Below are positions 1-12,439 of a DNA stretch of 64,000 nucleotides, piece after piece. The DNA is from Margaritifera margaritifera (Eukaryota > Mollusca > Bivalvia > Unionida > Margaritiferidae), in NCBI GenBank assembly GCA_029931535.1, contig JAQPZY010000909.1:397001-461000 (forward strand). The letters run 5' to 3'. Position numbers and translations under genes: made by a program. Below the pieces are notes generated by a model. It was not told the origin of the DNA. It saw nothing but the letters and a program-made list of their open reading frames with translations, and searched no databases. The stretch's first letter is position 1, and every line of letters begins with the position of its first letter.

Positions 1-509
1 CTACAATTCTATAAAAAAACGAGATACCGATTCGCATTATCAGTGACGCGACGTACGTCCTCTCCGGAAAAAAAATAGTGGTGCTTTGTACATCAGTTTT
101 AATTTGTATTTTTAGCTCTCCGATAAAGTTACGCTGATAACACTGCTTTACCGTGCTATTATCTAATGTGTTGCAAACTTCAACGGATTTTGTTTAAAAC
201 TGTATTAACTCATAAATTCAATAAGTCTCGAACCTTTTTACTTACGGTAGTTGATATTGCCATCGTTTTAATCGTTCTTACTTTATATTAGTTAGAAAGA
301 TTCTTTATTTGCCCTTTGGTATCTTCTGTATAACGGAGTAAAACGGTGACATCAGTACAATAGTACAGGCAAAGCTTGGAATATATATCAGCAGCATTAA
401 TCACTCAGGATGAGAATTTTCGACATTTTGCTGCTGTTTATGATATTGTTTACTATCGCCTTATCCGGATGTATCAGTTGGTGCTTTTATGTGTTATTCA
501 TTTATTTTA

Positions 510-745
510 TACCCCTGTGTATGTATGTATGTATGTATGTATGTATGTATGTATGTATGTATGTATGTATGTATGTATGTATGAATGTACGTATATACGT
601 ACGTACCTACGTACGCATGCATGTATGTATGTAAGTAAGTAAGTATATCTGTATGCATGCATGCATGAATGCACGCATGCATATATGTATGTATGTATGT
701 ATGCATTCATGCATGTATGTATGTATGTATGTTTTATGTATGTCA
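510..745. repeat. GTAT tetranucleotide microsatellite
   Basis: Long, mostly perfect GTAT run with interrupted GTAC and GCAT variants. It is open in several frames on both strands, giving Tyr/Val/Cys/Met or His/Thr/Tyr/Ile repeats that are repeat artefacts rather than genes. Confidence 0.95.
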
Positions 746-857
746 GCTCTGGTTATAAGGGCGTTTATTACAGCTACATATTCGGGTTCGGACAAAACTA
801 GAAAGACAACAAATTTATTCAACTGCAAATCTGATCTTATAAGGGACAGGAGTCTTT

Positions 858-962
858 TCAGCTTCCACTCCGACAGCAATTTCAGGGAATCCAAACTGCT
901 TGTTTCCTATAATTCCACTCCGACAGCAATTTCAAGGAATCCAGACTACTTGTTTCCTATAA
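858..962. repeat. 52-bp direct duplication
   Basis: Two adjacent copies of a segment beginning tccactccgacagcaatttc and ending near ttgtttcctataa, differing at only a few positions. No coding function is seen. Confidence 0.85.
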
Positions 963-1029
963 ATCTTGTTCCGTATAATGAAGGTGTTTAGAAGTGTTAT
1001 ATTCACAGCAATGAAAAATACCGCTCGCG

Positions 1030-1182
1030 AAAATGACATTTACCACTACGACAATGGCATTTACCACTAACGACAATGGCATTTACCACTAACGACAATG
1101 GCATTTACCACTAACGACAATGACATTTACCACTAACGACAATGACATTTACCACTAACGACAATGACATTTACCACTCACA
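1030..1182. repeat. 22-bp minisatellite, about seven copies
   Basis: Tandem copies of a 22-base unit containing catttaccactaacgacaa. Copies vary mainly between aatggcatt and aatgacatt. Confidence 0.92.
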
Positions 1183-1368
1183 ATAATGGTATAATTACAG
1201 CTATGGTCTCCTGTGTGTTGGTTTTTCGATGCGTATGATGTCATAGAAATACCAAATATGACGCATAACCTTGTATGCTCTGACTCGCTCTTCTCATTTA
1301 CATATCTGGTTTGACAACAACAGCACAAATTCAGGTTAGGATCTATGGATCTATATAATGTCAGATTC

Positions 1369-1371
<3 letters not shown>

Positions 1372-1430
<59 letters not shown>
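1372..1430. repeat. AT microsatellite
   Basis: Uninterrupted AT dinucleotide run. Confidence 0.95.
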
Positions 1431-1432
<2 letters not shown>

Positions 1433-1506
1433 TCCATTTGTAATTCATCATTAGATTAATATAATTTTTCGTACAAAAGGCAAATTAGTTATGTTCCATC
1501 AGCATG

Positions 1507-1690
1507 AGGAGCCGCGGTGGCTCAGTGGTTAACGTACATGAATGGTACCCGAAAAAGCGCGGGCTCGATACCTACCATCGTATCAGTCCGAGTCGGATAC
1601 CGTGGTGTGTCCGATTGCTTCGGCACTAAATGACCTGCATGTGCTGTTGTGCCGTAAAACACCAAATGATACCAAATTAATCTATAAATG
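1507..1690 (+). mobile_element. tRNA-derived SINE
   Basis: The head gagccgcggtggctcagtgg is tRNA-like with an A-box-type segment, and cgggctcgatacc matches a pol III B box. The body contains ccgtggtgtgtccgattgct and the tail has short accaaat repeats. The same body and tail recur in the SINEs near 8.6, 56.2 and 58.0 kb, so this is one family. The element is short and non-autonomous. Confidence 0.8.
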
Positions 1691-1699
1691 TGAAACCAA

Positions 1700-2016
1700 G
1701 GCGTGTTGTTTTTAATAGTTTTTGAATGAAAATATATAAAAGATCGCGTCTTTACCATGTTGAAGAAATAGGACACACCTTTCCCTTGACATATAGAAAA
1801 TTGTATTACTACTTTATCTTTGTAAAAGTGTTATTCAGGAAATATATGTTTAAATTTGCATGTTTTTTGTTTTAACCGATTCAAAAAATCCATGCACAGA
1901 ATATGTTCTGTGTATATCTAGAAATAAGTGACAAATGAAGAACGCATATTCGACAGGCTGGTCATTCGCCGATGTATAACTAATTTAAACTATGTGTTAT
2001 TTACAAAAAAGTTTTG

Positions 2017-2086
<70 letters not shown>

Positions 2087-2607
2087 TATTAAGACTTTAT
2101 TAAAAGCTCCAATAACCTAAGCATACATATTGATTTATGCTAATAGACCTACATGCAAATTATCACATAATTATACGACCAATTCAAAAACTTGTTCTTG
2201 GTGCCCAGAATACAAATGTAGCAAAATAGTGTATTTTATAAAGAAATTAATGCCATTATTTCAATACAATATAACTGAGGTAAAAGACGTGGTGTTGACG
2301 GTTTGAAAAAATAATAACGCATAGTAAACAGCGCTTGATTCAAATAAAAACTGTACGACTGTCTAGTTTTATCTCCAATTATGTCAATGTGAATAAAATT
2401 GCATCCATGGTGGATAAATACCCAAATTAATAAAAGTGCAGGATTATTTTATATTTGTTAAATTTCGTGTTTACCAATGTCTATTAGGGAATAGCGCTAA
2501 CCACAGTTAGCGTAAAACATTCGCTCATCAAAAGCGAGTTATTTGCCCCGTAAGTTTGAATTATAGTTAATGAAAACTATATTGGCCTACACCTAACAGA
2601 AAGAATC

Positions 2608-2608
<1 letters not shown>
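1700..2608. other. Non-coding stretch with an AT microsatellite
   Basis: I see no gene. An AT run occupies about 2019-2083. The rest is AT-rich unique-looking sequence. Confidence 0.6.

Positions 2609-2686
<78 letters not shown>
2609..2686. repeat. GA microsatellite
   Basis: Uninterrupted GA run. It sits directly before a repeat that is also preceded by a GA run at its second copy near 4.7 kb. Confidence 0.95.
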
Positions 2687-2689
<3 letters not shown>

Positions 2690-2696
2690 GGGGAAT

Positions 2697-2846
2697 TAAC
2701 ATTGTGTGTGGACCTGGGACCAAAACTAGAGTGATAAACATGTTCAGTATAAAATTACTAATTTTGTGTTGATAGCAGCTGATAGCAATCCTTTGTAAAA
2801 GGGTAAGACTAGAGAGTGCTTATGGTTACCATCAACAAAGATTTTT
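2697..2846. repeat. GA-linked repeat, copy 1 (diverged)
   Basis: This segment begins attgtgtgtggacc and includes ttgatagcagctgatagcaa. It aligns along about 150 bases with 4727-4865 (attgtgtgtggaccgaagac and on). Both copies follow GA repeats. Reverse-transcriptase homology starts immediately after this copy, so the retroelement may have inserted here. Confidence 0.75.
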
Positions 2847-4300
2847 AATACGATTTGCTTAGCTCTAGACCAGGGAAAGGAAGTTAGAACTGTTTTATTT
2901 GATATGAATACAGCGTTGGATCTTGTTTGGCATTCCGGATTACTTATTAAACTTAGGAAGATCGTCATTCATGTTAGTTTACTATTGTGGTTAGAGCATT
3001 ACTTGTCATTAAGAAAGCAAAGAGTTGTCCTGAATTCTCGATTCTCGGATTTTCAAAATACTAATGCAGGAGTCCCTCAAGGATCGATCCTTGGAACATT
3101 ATTATTTTTAATATATATAAATGATATACAGTCATCACTTAGACTTTTCGTTGATGATGTTGCGTTGTATATATTTGTTGAAAATCCAAATGAGGCTGGT
3201 CGAATTCTAAATTCGGACATTCAAAAATAACAGGACTTGTCCCGTCATTGGCGAGTGACCTTTAACCCAGACAAGCAGATTCAATGCTCATAACACGAAA
3301 ACATAGAGCAAATAATCATTCTATACTGCAGATGTTTAGCAAAGATATTCAAGAAGTATTCTAACATAAGCATTTAGGTATTATAGTGTCTGGTGATGCC
3401 GCCTGGCTCGCACATGTCAAGCAATTGTCTGAAAAAGCTTGGGAGAAAGTTAATGCTTTGAATAATCTGAAATATAGATTGGATCTCTTGTCCTTGGAAC
3501 AAATGTATAAATCATATATACTACCCTTATTTGACTATGCAGATTGTATCTGGGATAATTGTACTACGCAAGACAAAAAAATAATTGGAAAAAATAAATT
3601 TGGAGTCTATGAGAATAGTAACAGGCTAGCAAAAGGGCGGCTCGGGCATTGTTATATGAGGAAACCGGGTGGGATAGCCTGAATTTTCGACGCTGTAAGC
3701 ATAAATTAAAATGTACTATGGTTTTAATCCAAATTAGTTACAAGATCTAATTCAACCTTTTGTTCTTAACATTGTGACCTACACCACTCGATCATCGAAT
3801 ACTATTCGGCCCCCTTTGTGCAGAACTAGATTGTATTAAAAATCATTTATGCTTGCCACAATTCAACTGTGGAACACGTTACCGATTGAAATAAGAAGTA
3901 ATCAATCCATAACAATCTTAAATCTTACCTGAATCGGGATAAGCATAACATTAATTCGTATTATTATGTTGGTGATTGGGTGGATAAAGTTTAGCCTATG
4001 TGATTGTGATCCAACTGCATTAGTTTCAATAACGATTTATTTCTAAATTATGTTTCTAACAATAGGCACTGCACATGCGGACAAGTAGAAACAGATGAAC
4101 ACTTTCTCTTAGAATGTCAAAAATATACAACTCTGAGACATTGTGTTCTCTTCACATTACCCTATCGACATAGAGTTAATACATTATTATCGAACAACCA
4201 TATGTACTCTGGTGAAATTAATACGCAAATATTTATAGCAGTGCAAACCTTCATAAAAGTATCTAAACGCTTTTCATATTAATACACAGGTCTCAACCAC
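2847..4300 (+). pseudogene. CR1/Jockey-like non-LTR reverse transcriptase, 5'-truncated
   Basis: This is the C-terminal half of a non-LTR retrotransposon ORF2. Visible in order are a DMNTALDLVWHSGLL segment (family: D-x-S-K-A-F-D-x-V-W-H), a very well kept AGVPQGSILGTLLFLIYIND block, the catalytic motif as LFVDD where the family has F/YADD, then FNPDK (about 3268). A connection segment with NLKYRLDLLSLEQMYKSYIL and YADCIWDNC follows, and a terminal cysteine-rich CTCGQVETDEHFLLEC near 4075-4115. Frameshifts and stops separate these blocks, for instance after 3230 and around 3360-3385, so it is dead. The endonuclease and ORF1 are absent, as expected of a 5'-truncated insertion. Assignment to reverse transcriptase is secure; the clade is inferred from motif style. 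Confidence 0.93.
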
Positions 4301-4554
4301 ACACATGTATTCCGTCTTTTGATACTAATGATCTCTGAAATAATTACATATACTAGAATTGATCATGTATATATTTATACTTGTATATAACCTATATACT
4401 TTAAGTCAGTAGACAATTATTGATTGTTAAAATTTCTCTGTAATAGGGGAAGAGTTTTCAACAAGCTTCCAGCTTTCTACTGAATCCACAGATATTGTAT
4501 TGTTATAAATCATATGTGAAAATGTTCTCTTGATTATTACTGTTCAAACACATA

Positions 4555-5040
4555 AAAAAGATTTTGGAAAAAAAGATGAAGAAGCCAACACAAGTAACCC
4601 GATGGACTAGCAAATCGAATTGCCGCAGAGAATTCATTCCGATTAAATAAACGTATTTCTGATCAACAGTATACATGAAAATGAGAGAGAGAAAGAGAGA
4701 GAGAGAGAAAAGGGGTGGGGGTGGATATTGTGTGTGGACCGAAGACCAAAACATGAAGTGATAAATTTGCTGAGTATAAATCACTAATTTTGTCTTGTTA
4801 ACAGCTGATAACAAACCTCTGTAAAGGCTGATAATGGAGAGTTCTTGTGATTGCTATCAATAAAGAATGCTTTCTTTAAAAAGAAAGAGAAAAAAGCAAA
4901 CACAAGTGACCCAATCGACTGACAAATCGAATTGCGGTATAGAAGTCATACCGAATAAATAAATTTACATGCATTTCTGATCAACAGCATAGATGAAAAT
5001 GAGAGACAGACATACATACAAATAGACATATAGAAACAGA
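4555..5040. repeat. GA-linked composite repeat, A-B-A' arrangement
   Basis: Segment A (4587-4690, containing caaatcgaattgccgc and ttctgatcaacagtatacat) recurs as A' (4893-5010, with caaatcgaattgcggt). Between them B (4727-4865) matches 2697-2846. A is followed by a GA run and A' by a GA/CA-rich run. The order suggests a tandem unit of about 310 bases. Confidence 0.75.
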
Positions 5041-5585
5041 GACAGAGACAGAGCTTGCTAGGCAAATCTGGATAAACAATTATGGTTAAACTAATTTTTG
5101 GAATAAATAATCAGGTTAAACTTCTACATTTTGCATTATCAAGTAAAGGTTGTACTCCCACTCTAAATCGGGGTTCATTGACCTTGACTTCCTTCCCAAA
5201 ACACGTTCATCACATCTCTATGAATCATGACAAAGCTTCACCTGATGTTTCTCGCCGAACGTTTGCGATCAAGAAGGACGGCATTGACTTTGAAAGAGGT
5301 GAAGGAAAAAGCTTAAGCTTAAAGTGTATAGAATTATTATTTTAAATTGCAATTGGAACTGCATTGATAAAAAGTGTACTTTTATAAAGTTTTCTTTAGG
5401 ACACAAAATCATATAAAGCATGTAAATGTGACATGAATAAATGCGAATCGAAGCCCACCTGTTCGGTATCACTTTAGTAGCTGATTCACCGTCTTCTTGT
5501 CAGATGTTTTTAGAAATGTTAAAATGTGTGTCTACTTTTTAAAATGTTACTAGGAGGAGAATATTGTAGAATGTCAGAAATTCCG
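5041..5585. other. No recognised gene
   Basis: An 87-codon open frame at 5082-5345 (+) shows no recognisable domain, signal peptide or splice context and is probably chance. Confidence 0.5.

Positions 5586-5634
<49 letters not shown>
5586..5634. repeat. CT microsatellite
   Basis: Uninterrupted CT run. Confidence 0.95.
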
Positions 5635-5636
<2 letters not shown>

Positions 5637-5639
5637 ATC

Positions 5640-6122
5640 CAATCCATACTTACTGTGAGCATATTTTGACAATTTAGATACAGTTGACTAAGAATTCGGC
5701 AAACATTGCCATTGTTTGTTTTTGCATATGAAAAAAATCAAATTTCTTGTGTAGTTCCACACACATGTTGGACAGATCAATGTGGTATCAAAACTTTGCT
5801 AAGCTTAGTAGATTTTGGGCAAAAGGGGAAAACTGTAATATAATAAAACTCCAACAGACTATATGTGTGTATACTCAGTTTTACGGTCTGTATACAGCTT
5901 TCCCTTGGGGTAGGGATTGATATTTTGGAAAGGGATTTTGAATTAATAGTTTGGCCATGCGTGGATACATTGTGCTTTATTTCTGATGTTATTTTCGTTA
6001 TATATTCTCTTTTTATGAGGGTAGTATACCTTTTCTGTTACAAAGATACTGCATACTGCCGGATTTAAAGTGAAAATTTAACACTGAGTAATATATAGAT
6101 ACACTGCAGACACTGCAGACAG

Positions 6123-6198
<76 letters not shown>

Positions 6199-7500
6199 TC
6201 TTGAGTGCATAATTTCTCGTATTTCAAACGTGAACGTTTTTCTAAAATTACACGATTGGTCGAGATTAAATTGGCTCATCGTTCATATTCCTCCTTCAAA
6301 ATCACGTTTCATTAAACAACTAGCTTTTTGGGTATTTTCTAACTTTGGTGCCGAATGATTTGCCTTAATGAGACTAAAATTTAACCATCGCCAAATATAT
6401 GCTCAGTAGAGTTGATAACTTCTTCGAATGTGCATTTACAAAAAACAAGATAAACATGCAATAAGGATTAAAATCGTTATAAACCAACAATTAAAATTTT
6501 TGTTCTATTTTCCTACATACTGTTCCAGGATCACACCAGCAATGTGAATCAGAGGTTTATACGAATTCGTTTTCATCAGTTTTCTAGGCTCCTTGTAATA
6601 AATGGTAATACATGTAATACATGGTAATACATGAGATTAAACGCTACTATCCAACTCATCGACTTGCAATCTCCCACAGCTCAGAATATGTTATGTACGT
6701 GTTGTAATCTGTTCAGTGTTGAAATCACATTATCTGATCTTCTGCTGTCGCATTTGTGACTAAACAAGTAGAGTTCCTACTGCTTATGAACTCATCTTTA
6801 CCAGCTCTAATGTAATTTTTTGTATATTGTGTAAGCCTGCATAATTAAAATCGCACAGATATGATATGCTATTAATGGATCCATGAATTGAGATTGGCTC
6901 ACACACTGGTACCAGGTTCGTGTCATTTTAAGTGGATAAAATATGCCCTGCATCTCTAAAATATTTCTTTTTAAATATTTTTTTACGTTATGAAAGAGAG
7001 AGCAATGTGTAAATCGAACGAAAGAGAAATGTATAAATCGACCTTCTGTTTTAGTAGGTGTATAAATTGCATACCTAGCACGTCCATGGGGTCAATATGA
7101 TAGATATCGCTCTGAACTGTCTGATATTCAAATTATAGTTCAGTATTTATTTTTAAAGTGTCTACGAGTATTTGAATTTTTTGTAGCATAGAGAAAATTG
7201 TTAGATGATTGTTACCTTGTAGTGTGTCTAGATGTCATTTAATGCGTTACACATATGGGATGAAAACCATTTACTTATTACTATGGTCAGATGTCGAGGA
7301 ACATAAGAACAATGTTGATTAATAATGAAAACCATCCTTCGTGTTACGAAGTAGTCTAGATCAATTTTAGCTTTCTATTTATATTTAGAAATCAAGACAT
7401 AAGCTAAATTAAATACAGTTGAACTTTGAGAAGTCGAGACACTGCTGGTCCAGATGTTTGGTTCGTGTTTTACGTAGTTTCGAGATATCCAAGTCGCAGA
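5640..7500. other. Gene-free stretch with an AT microsatellite
   Basis: A long AT run lies at about 6125-6196, preceded by a short gacactgca duplication. Nothing else recognisable is seen on either strand. Confidence 0.6.
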
Positions 7501-7740
7501 AATGATAATGTATTACAGATGGACTGAGCTAGAATGTATTACAGTGGAACTGAGCTATAATGTATTACGGTGGAACTGAGCTAGAATATATTACAGTGGG
7601 ACTGAGCTAGAATGTATTACAGTGGGACTGAGCTAGAATGTACTACAGTGGGACTGAACTAGAATGTATTAAAGTGGGACTGAGCTAGAATGTATTACAG
7701 TGGGACTGAGCTAGAAAGTATTACGGTGGGACTGATCTAG
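7500..7740. repeat. 26-bp minisatellite, about nine copies
   Basis: Tandem copies of a unit containing gaatgtattacagtgggact followed by gagcta. The first copies are more diverged (gatggactgagct, gtggaactgagct) than the later ones. Confidence 0.93.
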
Positions 7741-8577
7741 CCATTCAAATTTATCTAAGTATTCGCGTGTTTGATGTTTGAGTTATTTTATGACTTGTAC
7801 ACGAATGTCTTTAATTCAGTGGCTAGTGATAATTCAAAACATAGTATCACATAAAGTCTACCCATTTCAAATGAAAGGAGAATATACATTCGTATGAGTC
7901 TTTTCCGTACCTTTCATAGTATAGAATTAATAGCTAACTGGATTCGATGCAAAGTTGAAAATTACTACACAGTTTCGTTTATCATAGGAATATGGAAAGA
8001 CCAAACTATTCAAAATATATTTTTCTTATTCGATTCGGAATTTCTCTAGAATTTATATACAAACAACATTTAAGTAACCCTACGCTACGTTTTGCCACGG
8101 AAGGATGGTTTTTATTGTTGCGGAACATTTTGTAATATCTCGTTGTGTAATTTAAATGCTATCATCAAATCTGAGCACATTAAGTGCCTATATAGGCGTC
8201 ACTTGGCAATGCATTTTATATTATGCAATATCTCCGTCATCATAAGCAAGATTTATTATTGTTATGTGAAGTAGAAATGCTACCATCTTTTGATAAGGTT
8301 CAAAGGAATAAGTTTCATTCATCTATATTAAAGCCCTCATTTTGTGACAGCAACAATTTTCTTATTTTCTCATCAAGCGTTTCCCTCTCTTCGCGTGAAA
8401 GTTATTAAAAAGTTTAGTGATGAGAAATCGAGCATTGAAGACACTCAGATTACCTGCATAATTGACATCACATGTTAAGGGTGGTTTTCTAATAGCACGG
8501 CTCATATAATATAAACGGACAAATTGATCGCTCTATCTATTGCAGCTTCGGTGACTATTTCAAATTTAAGAGTAAAC
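7741..8577. other. No recognised feature
   Basis: AT-rich sequence. Two overlapping short frames at 8092-8408 (+) have no recognisable content. Confidence 0.5.
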
Positions 8578-8770
8578 AAACAGGATAATCACCCGTGGAC
8601 GTCCTCCAGCAAAGTTCAAGGTTTGGTTTAGTTTTCTTGTTGTACGGTACAGCAACACTTTTAAGTTCGATTGTGCCGAAGCAAATATAGTACGGTACCT
8701 TGCTCTAGGATAGAGTACTGTTGTCGATCCGGGTCGATCCAATGATGGGAATCGAACTCGCACTCTTCAA
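8578..8770 (-). mobile_element. tRNA-derived SINE, minus strand, head damaged
   Basis: Read on the minus strand, gcgagttcgattcccatcat is a clear B box. A body with gcttcggcac and a tail rich in AAACTAAACCAAACC follow, matching the SINE at 1.5 kb. The 5' tRNA half is poorly kept where it meets the oppositely oriented SINE at 8776. Confidence 0.75.
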
Positions 8771-8775
8771 GCGAT

Positions 8776-8975
8776 AGGGGAACCGCGGAAGATCTTTTGG
8801 TAGAGCGTCTGACTCGTAATCCAAAAGGTGGTGAGTTCGATACCCGCCTTGACCAGATAGGGTCGGCTGTCTCGTTCTGTCCTTGGGAAAGACATTTAGC
8901 TCACATTTTCTCTGCGTGATATAGCCAGTACTGTGTTAAAAGTACTGTTTAAACCCACAAAACAAAAACAAACTT
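8776..8975 (+). mobile_element. tRNA-Thr(CGU)-like SINE
   Basis: The head tttggtagagcgtctgactc followed by gtaatcc resembles a tRNA-Thr with anticodon CGT. The B box is gtgagttcgatacc. The unrelated body (ttctgtccttgggaaagaca) ends in cccacaaaacaaaaacaaac. This looks like a second SINE family. It abuts a minus-strand SINE head to head. Confidence 0.75.
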
Positions 8976-8979
8976 CAAG

Positions 8980-9446
8980 CGATATTTTAATCTCACATTG
9001 AGAGGCAAATTAAAGTGGAGCTAAGTGGCAAAATCTTTTTTATTCGATATTCGACTTCGGCTTGTTTTTGCTCTTTCCAGCTAAACTAATGAAGCATTGA
9101 TGTTTTGGTAACTTTGTTAACATAGATAGGAAAAGAGAAGAGAACAGAGAATATCAATTACACAGTAGCAACCATGTATAACCTAACTTGATCATCAACT
9201 TAGATAATAACTTTCAGATTGCTATACTGTTAGAGCTCTGCATTGCTTGGTGCGAGCATGTAGATCTCTTTGTTTTTAGAAAATAATTATACATAACCTT
9301 CTAAAAAGTATGAAGACTTGTTTAAACAGCATTCAAATGTGATTCAAATCTGCATTTATTTTTTTAGATGTAATTTTGTATGTACATTTCAATATTCGAA
9401 TTAATACTTGGTTACAGTCTTGCACACTCACAAAAACACATTAAAC

Positions 9447-9511
<65 letters not shown>

Positions 9512-10984
9512 ACAAATACAGGCATAGATTAGCGGCAAGAGTTAGCATAAACAAATATTGATATGGGTACACTGCGTGTACACGGCGTGATGTGATAGAT
9601 TTTAACACAGACTACCGTCCCTCAGCAAAGATTCAATATAACTTATAAATTGAGAAGTTGAGTCCCTGATAAATGAAGGAATCACATTCCACAAAGTGAT
9701 CTCAGAATGAGAAAACGATAATTTCTAAATAAGTTACATGAAGTTTATGTAGAGCGAGAAGGTCTTCATTGGAGGAGCGTATGGAGCATCGATGAATGCT
9801 AAAACTATGGGTAGCGATGTTAGATTTATATTTAAGTGTTAGGTTATTTACGGATTTATATACTAATGTATACTTCTGGTACTTGATTTTATCATGAATG
9901 CGAGCCAGTCAAATTGCCGGATGATGATGATGATGATGATTATCGTCGGTATTATTATTATTATTATTATTATTAAGGTCAATATGTGCAAATCAACAGA
10001 GTGAAGAGATTATTTGAATAAGTGTCAGTTCGTAAACAAAATTGTTCTATTTAATATTTTTTCGGGAAATATCAAGGGAAATTCCATGGAAATTTTAACT
10101 TGTATTAACTTTATAAATACGAAATATGTAAGTGAATTCTGGAATGAGAAACTCGTCTTAACTGAGATATTTGAGTACAAACCTTTGAAAATCTAGCATA
10201 CATACCTTGTTTTCTTCACCGCCATATTATAGAAGTTAAATATATGAATGACATGAAAATGTCCGAGGATCTCAGAATGGCTTTGTATTCATTGCAGTGA
10301 TATATACACTACAGCTAAGAATGTTGTTTAAGTGAAATATTTTCTTAAAATAAAAAATGCAACCATACTAAACCTCGAGTTACGTCTGCTTTTAATTAAA
10401 CTATGCCTTTTATCTCCAACCAGGTCTTAAGTTTGTGACAATTCCCAACTCGCGTGAAAGTATAAAGACAATGCCGTGATCGCGGGAACTATCACTAGAA
10501 AACAGATAAATCACACTTTATCTTTGCCGAAAATAAAAGCATCGGTTCCTGTTTTAGCTTCAGCAGCAGGAATATGTAACTAGTATGTAAATATTTTGTT
10601 ATTATAGGCTTGGGCATACTGTAATCAAAAGTTTCATTTGGGTATTACATATAGTCTTTTAGTATTTTAAAACGGCCAGCTTCCATTCAGGTGTAGAGAT
10701 TATATAACATATAACCCTACATACAATATGTAGTAAATAAAATGGAACATGGACAGTCTAAAATTCTGAACTATTCTCAGAAATTACTGATGAGAGTTTC
10801 GAACTAATCGCGTCACTTTTTACTGCAAGAAAACCATGTAACTTAAAGCAATTTAATTTAAACTAGAATGCAGGCCGCTGTGCACTTTTAATTAGGACAA
10901 CAACAACGTCATCATCATCATTACCACCGCCATCACCACCGCCAGCAACAACATGATCAGTAGTATAGAAAACGTAACTCCTGG
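8980..10984. other. Gene-free stretch with simple repeats
   Basis: It contains an AT run at about 9452-9508, ATG and TTA triplet runs at 9921-9976, and CAT/CAC triplets near 10905-10955. A 60-codon frame at 10014-10196 has no support as a gene. Confidence 0.55.
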
Positions 10985-11330
10985 CTCACTTGACCTTTGA
11001 CCTTTACCCCTTAACGTCTGACCTTTACCCCTAAACTGTGACCTTCATCCCAGACCACTGGTCCTTAAAGGTTTAGTACAAAACCTAGGCCACTGGCACT
11101 TTGGCTACGTATATTGACCACTGATTTGAACCACATATGCCACGGTCATTTACATTTACATTGTTTATGAGAAACACCTGGTTCAGTGGTCGTCAAATAT
11201 TTTTCGAGAAAATGCTGGCTCAGTGGACATCAGATTTGTATGAGAAAAACCTGGCTCAATGGTTGTCAAAGCTTGTTGTTTTCAGACACACTTGGCTCAG
11301 TTGTCGTCAAAATGTTTATAACAACAAAAC
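10985..11330. repeat. Degenerate tandem repeats
   Basis: Two blocks. The first (10985-11060) repeats tgacctttacccc-like segments. The second (11170-11330) repeats a roughly 50-base unit with ctggctcagtggtcgtcaaa variants. The 117-codon frame over the second block is best explained by the repeat. Confidence 0.6.
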
Positions 11331-11434
11331 CCCACCGAAATTCAAAATATTTGTTATAACAATAGGACCACAAACACCAGAAGACAGGATGAAAAGTCAG
11401 CGCCTATCCATACATTTTATTAATTTCAAATTCA

Positions 11435-11560
11435 ATAGGCAATCAATACAAATGCACTATGAATACAAATTAACTATGAATACAAATTAACTACGCAGTG
11501 AATACAATTTCACTACGAATGAAAATTAAATATGCAATGAATACTAGTTAACTATGACTT
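11435..11560. repeat. Short degenerate repeat
   Basis: Repeated ctatgaatacaaattaa segments with drift. The following 400 bases are T-rich with no gene recognised. Confidence 0.6.
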
Positions 11561-11979
11561 TGTTTTCTGTAAAATGCACACCCCAGCACCGAAGGCTTCT
11601 CCCTGTGGATTGAAAATAGGGAAGAAACCAGATAGCACCCACATGGAGAGGCCGCATCTATTTTGCAGATATGTTTTCATACTCTCTGGTATCGAAAATT
11701 TTTCCTCATTTTTTGAATGCATGATATTTAATGTCGTGCATTATAATACGGTTGTTGTATTAATATATTTTATTTTATTTAAGTTTTGCATACACACGAT
11801 TTGGTGTCATGCTTCGACATACTTTAGCAGTATTTGTTTTATTTTATTTATTTTTTATTTTTATTTTTTTATTTGGAGCTTTTTATCTCTGAGTAAATAT
11901 TTTGATATGCTTTTTCACGCAGATAGATTTCAGTATGGAGAGCTGCCCACTTATACCCGCTCGACCATGTACACATGAT

Positions 11980-12060
11980 GTAAGGGTTAATGCGTGCAAG
12001 CAATGCGATTGTTGCTGTAATCCGCGGACCTGGATTCGAGTCTCGGTAGGTTACAAATTA
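11980..12060 (+). mobile_element. tRNA-like repeat, copy 1
   Basis: Contains gcgattgttgctgtaatccg followed by cggacctggattcgag, ending in a B-box-like segment. A near copy lies about 380 bases downstream. It is probably the head of a tRNA-derived SINE; no long shared body is evident. Confidence 0.5.
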
Positions 12061-12344
12061 AAAATATTCTCTAACCTGTATGATAATATACTTTATCAAT
12101 ATATACTAATTTCACGCTATAGTACCATGCATCCTCATGTAGGATCCAGGAATAGCACTCTCCGCTCTGTCTGGTGTATATTTATACCTGACTATATTAA
12201 TTATATATGCCTTGATTTCTGTCATGGGAATCCGGAGTGACTTTATTAGATGATATTTAATTGCTGGGTCGTCATGTGGGTGTGTCTGCTACGCTCGAAT
12301 GCTTATACCAGCGACTATGTTCCACTATTTTTGGGATGTGTGCA

Positions 12345-12430
12345 TGGTCTACGGGGTGTAGGGGTTGGTGTGTACAGCCAAGGCGATTGTTGCTGTAACC
12401 CGCGGACCTGGGTTCGAGACTCAAAAATCA
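12345..12430 (+). mobile_element. tRNA-like repeat, copy 2
   Basis: Contains gcgattgttgctgtaacccg followed by cggacctgggttcgag, nearly identical to the copy at 11980. The upstream gtgtaggggttggtgtg fits an A box. The downstream flanks of the two copies differ, so they look like two insertions rather than one duplication. Confidence 0.5.
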
Positions 12431-12439
12431 AGCTGAAAT

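Noticed and set aside
376..991. Overlapping frames of 67-112 codons on both strands
   Set aside because: They are translations of the GTAT microsatellite and flanks, with period-four amino acid patterns in every frame.
1507..1575. Candidate functional tRNA genes at SINE heads (also 8790, 11990, 12380, 54250, 56290, 57960)
   Set aside because: The A and B boxes are present but acceptor stems do not pair and each is followed by a shared non-tRNA body, so these are SINE heads.
7500..7740. CRISPR-like array (regular repeats)
   Set aside because: Units are contiguous tandem copies with no unique spacers, and the genome is animal.
11574..12240. Overlapping plus-strand frames of 134 and 112 codons
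   Set aside because: The first is driven by a Phe-coding T-rich tract and the second crosses a tRNA-like SINE head. Neither has a domain.
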